Source: Schistosoma haematobium (Eukaryota; Platyhelminthes; Trematoda; Strigeidida; Schistosomatidae). From it: a stretch of DNA of 64,000 bases. The DNA lies in NCBI RefSeq assembly GCF_000699445.3, contig NC_067198.1:30445536-30509535 (forward strand). Direction: 5' to 3'. A model generated the notes under the pieces. It was not told where the DNA came from. It was given only the letters and a program-made list of their open reading frames with translations, and made no database searches. Position numbers and translations under genes: made by a program. This document shows, in pieces, positions 53,001 to 60,207 of this stretch (its first letter is position 1; each line of letters begins with the position of its first letter).

Positions 53001-56000
53001 GAGTAGAAGAAACTGTTAACATCAGAATATTATCTTTCCTAATTTACAGAACTTTCAATTTCGCAACTCAAGATTTCCTTTGAGTGACTAGATAAGTAAT
53101 TATTTTATTGAGTAACGTATTTGTAAGTAATAAATAGTTTACTCTCATAAGATTCTATTATACAAGTGAAATCCTACTAACTAAAGGTTAAATAAACTTA
53201 AATATGACTTGGATTCATTGTGAAAAATTTAAAACAGACTTAACTAAAAAGCTATTTTCATATCATTACAAGAATGTAACGCAAAATGTAATCCATCAGT
53301 ACAAGCAATAAGAGGAAGCGAAACATAACTATAGATGTTAAATGTATTGTTTTTTTCTTAGAATTACGATAACTCGCACTATATTCCCTTGGTATGAAGA
53401 ATAAAATGTATAAACAAGTAAATTTAAATCATGTTCTGTTAAACCAAACTGTCAGTTTAGGGTTTTGAAGACTGTTGAATCTGTATTGAGATAATGAACC
53501 GATCAATATCATACCATCACAGAGAACCTTGAAGCACTGGGCGGCCGTTTCTTCCTTCTATGGAACTCCTTAAAGGTGTGTTCGAGCTTCGGGCTTGAGA
53601 TCGTGAATGGGCACTGATGAAGTTCCATACAGGGACGAAACGACCATCCAATGCTTTCAGGTTTTCGACGGTAGTCCAACATTGATAGGTTCATGATATC
53701 AATAAAACATCAAACTATACTGTTGTAACAGTGATAAAAATATAACGCACTTTAAAACAAAGAGTTGTGAAATGTATGGGAAGATTTGTAAACCCAGTGG
53801 ATGTTAGCGGTGATATTATACCCTGTTAATACTTCAGTCTAATGTTGAACTCATTCGTTGCTTTTTCAGACAATATTACCAGTGTATCGCCTGAAATAAC
53901 CTCTATTCCAAAGAACGCAGTGTTAGCAGAAATCAGTTTTGTACTAAAAAGTTTTCAAAACCTATAGAGTAGTGTAATAATAACTAATTATAACGTTAAG
54001 TATACCGACAGAAAAATAAGTAGACCAATAAAATTAGTAATCAAAACCTCTACACTGCTGTAGCAATGTAAGAACACAACTACCAATTGAATTAAACGTC
54101 AATATTTCTTAACGAAGCTAAAAAGTTCACTCATTCCTATTGCTTCACAACCGTACTTATCGCCTTGCTAAGCCGTTTCTTAACAACCACTGTTTGTATA
54201 GCTATGTACATATTTTAACCAAAGTACTCAAGTTGCTAAGTACTTCGTTTAGTTCTAATAACTTTCCAAAATTATATGTACAAAATGAAGAGGAAAAAAC
54301 GAAAATTCAAACAGAATAATATGAATACATTTTCATTCATGAGCTTGTCATCAACTACATACAACTTGTAACATTCAGAAACAATTATTATTACGAAATG
54401 AGATTAAAGTCATTGGATGAATGAGTTTAGTTGGAAGTTGGTTACAACTCACATTATCATGCTGAAGCAGGAATGAATATAGAAGACTAAATAAAAATAT
54501 TACAAATATATTTCCTTGACTGATAGCTTTTATGAACAAAACTCTAAAGTAGGACCTCTTTTCTGTTCTGACAATATGACTGCTTATACAGATACTCTTA
54601 AATATACATCTATAGTCAGTACCATCATGAAGAGGATGGTTGTAGGTAACTCAATTTAGATCAGTCCAAATCAACTGTATTGCTTGTTTCCACAAGACTA
54701 AGCAGTTACCACGTGAATTTTAAAACCCTAAAACCTCATGACTACTGTCGTTTATGGCATATAAATTGATAAAATAAGTAGAAATTGTTTGGTTTAACCA
54801 ATCATTTGCCACACAATATTTTCCTATTTCAAATTGAAGTTACTAAAAATAGTAATATATACAACTTTAAACAAAATAATTAATATGTAACTTTCTTTTG
54901 AAAATAAAAATAAATTTTAAATTTCCTAAAAGTTTATTCAGTATTGATTAGTTTATTTTTTATCATCCTCCCTTATTCCTTATACCCGAAAAACTAACGA
55001 AAAAACAAAAAGTTTGTAAGTAAATATTTATTTTTTCATTTCGAATGTAAACTAGTTTTACTTTATCTATACTTAACCATAGATAAGTTAAATATATTTT
55101 ATGTGATCACTAAACAAGATGATTTGATGTTATATTGAACTTTACTTGATCCGATTTGATTGAGGGGAATCTGAAGAAAATCCAAACCAATTGTAATCCA
55201 GTAAAATTTTATAATCTATGTCAGATTTTAACCCACATTGCATGTTTTCACATCCATTTTTAATATTATAATATATACTAGTTAATAATCGAATAGCGTT
55301 CTTAATGTATTTTCTGGTTCCCTTGACAAAACATGCAATCGGTCAACCGATAGATTAATACTTTTATATTATAATATATTTTGTTATTATTTATAATCAA
55401 TTTTTAATTGAGGGATCTTCTATGCTTTACATTGAGATTATATATCCATATTCCTAATTTACATTATATATGCTTTTCGGACGAAATATATTTAGACAAT
55501 AAATTCACTAATAACAATACAGTCATTTTAATTTAACCATTTACGTTTTTGATTAAGATCATGAAGTGATTGATCCTAGAGCACCATTGAAAACCTGGAA
55601 TAGCTGGATGGCCGCTTCGTCCATTTCACCGTGATCAGTAGAGCTAATCCGTGTCGGGTTAGGACAGGTATCTACCTCAGTACAATGGAAGATGGTCACG
55701 TAATTCTGTGGATTGAATGATCTATCTATCTATAATCTATAACACACATGAATATTGGTACAAGAGAGCGCCAATATATATGCGCCACACAAAACAATGA
55801 GAATTCGAAGAGAAATAGAAAAAAAACTAAGGAGCGCAAAAGAAAAAGAGAACAATAACGAAGAGATTGGTGTAAGGTAGTGTGGTAGTAATGAGGGAAC
55901 GGAAAGGTACAATCAGAAGAAACCTTTCATTTAAGCAAGATACAACCACTTTTTATGAAGAAAGTAAAAGAAGGTTACTGCAGGATCGCCACTGGCTTCT

Positions 56001-58763
56001 ATTCTGAGCCATATCTGATAACGTCTCTAGTCATTGTGTAGCACCATCTCTCAGACCCCAACCAAGGAATCGTGAAGGACCGACAGAAGCCAGTCCTTTG
56101 CAGCTTTCTTTCATACCACGACACCATGTCATACACTGATCACCTCTCCGCTTTTTCCAACCAGTCCCAGAGTCGGCAAATAATGCACGACGTGGAATTC
56201 TCTGGGACGACATTCGTAGAACATGTCCAAGCCACCGAAGTCAATTTTTTAAGATAATGACAGCAATAGATTTATCGTCTCTGTGCCCAAACACACGATG
56301 CCGAACCTCTGCATTACTGACATGGTGTTGCCACTGGATGTCAGCAATCCTTCGGAGACAACGATGATCGAACACAGAGAGTCGTCTAACGTCCTCAACT
56401 CGGAGAGGCCAGGTTTCACAAGCATAGAGCAAAACTGCTCTCACCGACGCGTTGTAGATCCGACCTTTTACAGCCAGACTAACATCGCGAAGGCGCCAAA
56501 GGTGGCCCAGATTGGCATAAGCCGCTCTGGCTTTCACTATACGTGCATTGATCTCATCACTCACGCCACCACCAGCACTTATGCAGCTACCCAGATACAC
56601 GAACTTCTCAACTACGTCTATCTGCTCATCATCCAGGGTGAGTACAGGATTAGAATCCTGCCAGTCTTGTAGAAGTACTTTGCACTTCGAAGGTGCAAAG
56701 CACATACCATACCTACGGACACTGATTGCCAACTGATTAAGTGCGGATTGCATGTCTTGGGCATTATCGCACAGTAAGACAATATCGTCCGCATACTCAA
56801 GGTCGAGAAGTCTTTCTCCAGGCAACAGATCCACACCACCATTACTTACATCTATCAGAGCTGTTTCTAGGATGTCGTCGATGGCAAAGTTGAAGAGGAA
56901 TGGTGAGATTGGGCAACCCTGCCTAACCCCACTGCTCGAATGGGACAATGGAGAAAGGTGGTTGTATGCCCTCACTCTGCCTGAGGTGTTGGTATATAGG
57001 GCTTTTAGGATGTTAATAAACTTCTCAGGCACACCCTTCTTCAATAGACAATCCCAGAGAACAGTTCTGTCCAACGAATCGAAGGCAGCCCTGATGTCAA
57101 GAAACACTACGATTGTTGGCCTTTGATAAGTATGGCGGTGTTCTAACATTTGGCGTTGGGTGAAGATATGATCAATACATCCTCGACCAGAACGAAACCC
57201 AGCCTGCTCTTCGCGAGTCAATCTTTCTCGGGTTTTGAACAACCTACGAAGTATGACGGAAGCCAATAGCTTGGACGCAATCGGAAGTAGACTTATCCCC
57301 CGATAGTTTTTACAGGAACGACGTGAACCCTTTTTAAAGATAGGGACAACTATCGACTCATTCCATGACGTTGGTACACTTTCTAGTTCCCAAACCTTTG
57401 TAAACAACGTCGTCAATTCCTTAGTCAAAAAGTCGCCACCATCTTTAAAAAGAGACGGAGGTAAGTCATCTGGGCCAGGTGGTTTGTAACGCTTCAAGAG
57501 TTGGAGTTCCTTGCGGACTTCCGTCTCATTTGGTGGATAAGTCGTCACCTGCCATGGGGGGCAGGACAGTCTGACCGATGCTCCCGGAGCAGCAGGCCAG
57601 TTGAACTGCCCTTCGAAAAATTCTGCCCATCGTCCAAGACGTCGATGGATGTTAGTGATTGGCATCCCATCATCCTCGCAGATTGAATGAGGTCAGACAT
57701 TAACACCATTGGATGCCGGCCAACTCAGTGGTCTAGAGGTTAAGTGTTCGCGCGTGAGACTGGAGGCCCTGGGTTCGAATCCCGTTTTTGGGATCGTGGG
57801 TGTGCCCTACTGAGTAGTCCCACGATAGGACGAAACGGCTGTCCAATGCTTCCAGGTTTTCAGTGGTGGTCTAACATCAATCGGTTCATGATCTCAATCA
57901 AGAAGTTAATAATCTCGACAATCTGATACTGTTAACTATTTAACTGACTTTTTAAATACTTAATTCTTTTACGTTTGCTTCCCGTTTATATTATATAAAA
58001 CAGCGTTTATTGTTGGTTCTATTATATTTGGTTTATTAAATTTTATCAGGACTTATGATATATTATAGCTCTGAACAACATGACTTCAGAATTTTGAAAT
58101 ATAATCTGTAAATCTCCATTCTAAATCAATTCACATGTACGTGCCATAGCACATACATTGGGAGAACTGAGAAAAAGTACATTTCGCATTTCTCAGCATG
58201 TTCCAAAGAACTTGAGGCTGCGAGGGACTAGGACTCTCAACAGTGCAATAGCTCAGCATTTACTTGACACTAGGCATACCATCAACATTCCACACACTTT
58301 TAAAATTATCAGCAGACAAAGAAGTAGGACTGCTCTCCATCTTGCTGAAGCGATCTTGATAAAAAAACTTTAACCGGATTTATGTATTCAAAAAGAGACA
58401 GTAATAAACTTATTACTACCCTGGTAATCCACTTTTTTGTTTTTTTGTTTTGTGGTTATTTGTGTTGTTCTATTCATTTATTTATTTTTAAAATATTTAT
58501 CTTGTGTTATATTCCTCACCTCATTACTGAATTCTTAAACCAACTTTTCATTCACACATTTCTACCCACTGATCCTCTTAAATTATGTTAACTTTTCAAA
58601 TTCTATTCAATTATTACGTAACCTGTCTTATCACTGTCTAATTCCATGAATCCTTCACTACCTCTAAAATTATCACATAATTTATGAACTCCAGTCAACT
58701 ATTACACCACCCATCCTGAATTGTTTCCTTGATTCTAACACCAATTAACCTCTGACCTGTTCT

Positions 58764-58841
<78 letters not shown>

Positions 58842-60159
58842 TTATTGTAAACCTTTGTTATTCCAATCATTTACATTCATTTATGTCAATTGTTTCACAC
58901 AATTTCTTATCTCAATGTAAAATTGTATTACATATTTGGTTGTAAGCAGCTGACGATAAACCTCGAAATATTATGAATTCATACTATTCTGCATCAATAT
59001 TTATTCTTCCTTTATTTAAATTCATAAAGGGAACTAATTGCATATAAATAAGAGCTTATTCTACAGTCAAATTAATATTACGTTTTTGAACAGTATAACA
59101 ACGTAAACATTCATTATCCATTGTAAAACACGTATTTTTCAAAATACATTAAATACATAGCAAAATTTAGTAGTTTTATTAAAATAATAAATAATAAAAT
59201 TAAAACACGGAGTTCAGCAAAGGGATCTCTTCTCAATGAATTTATTATCAAGCTGTACAATCGTATATATATGAAAAAAAGTACTAGTTCCGTGAGATGT
59301 GAATTCAGTTAACCAAGATGCCGTAAAAGAAAGATTATAATGCCAGATTACGTAATACGAATGGCAACAATAGATTTAGGGAATATAATAATAATAAATA
59401 ATAGCTTACCTTATATTCAGATGTCCATGGGTTCTCCTTAAGTTGAGTTTCTACTGCTGGTTCTTGAAAAATAATATATCTTTTACCAGGTAATGATAAA
59501 ATTTTATAAAACATAAATTCATAACCTTCAGTAAAATGAGAATTTTTCAATTTACTCGTTTGTAATAATTTATTCCAACGTATAGAATTTACATTTAAAG
59601 ACCAATAATTTTTGTCATATATATTAGAATTATCATTTAAATGATTTGAAGCATGATGTGCAGTTTCATTAATATTCATAAATCTATTCGATAGTAAATT
59701 AAGTTTTTTTAATTCTAACCTAGGAAAATATCTATTAGACAAGTAGGCTAATGTTAAATAACCATCTAAAACAAACAAACAAACAAAAAAAGGGAGATTG
59801 AAATATAGTACAATGAAAAAAACAATTAAAATTATTTGAAAAATAATTCTAAACATGTAAGTGAACGGTAATTTGCGCGGTCATATAATAAACAAACACA
59901 CAAACAAAGGTAACTGAATAACAATAAAACTTTTTATGTGTATTTTATTTTTAATTATCATTCTCAAAATGTATGTCAGATGAACCAAAATCAGATCAAA
60001 TAATCTAAAAAATTCAAAGAAACTAACCAACATAATTTATTTCTTGTCTTCAATAGTTAATAAATGTAATATAATTCAATAATACATGCAAATAATTAAC
60101 CGGAATAAACACATCTACTACGGAACTGTTGAATATTATTTCAAAACATCATTTGCCAG

Positions 60160-60207
<48 letters not shown>

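Larger units (their letters stand above)
55545..57905. mobile_element. Hammerhead SINE unit split by an RTE insertion
   Basis: Left part 55545-55720 (minus tail, damaged ribozyme, leader with CAGTACAATGGAAGATGGTC); right part 57681-57905 (leader, box B GGGTTCGAATCCC, ribozyme CTGAGTA with GTCC/GGAC, GAAA and GTC, tail-B). The leader runs continuously across the RTE if one copy of the duplication is removed. Confidence 0.82.

Noticed and set aside
53598..53650. CTGATGA...GAAA as an intact hammerhead
   Set aside because: The word arises from a deletion joining stem I to the core; an extra A follows the core and the stem I partners no longer match.
58758..58945. Open frame of alternating Tyr-Ile
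   Set aside because: Translation of a (TA)n microsatellite.
58950..58990. CTGACGA...CGAAAT downstream of a PLE as a hammerhead
   Set aside because: No pairing for stem II and no convincing stem III or cleavage triplet.
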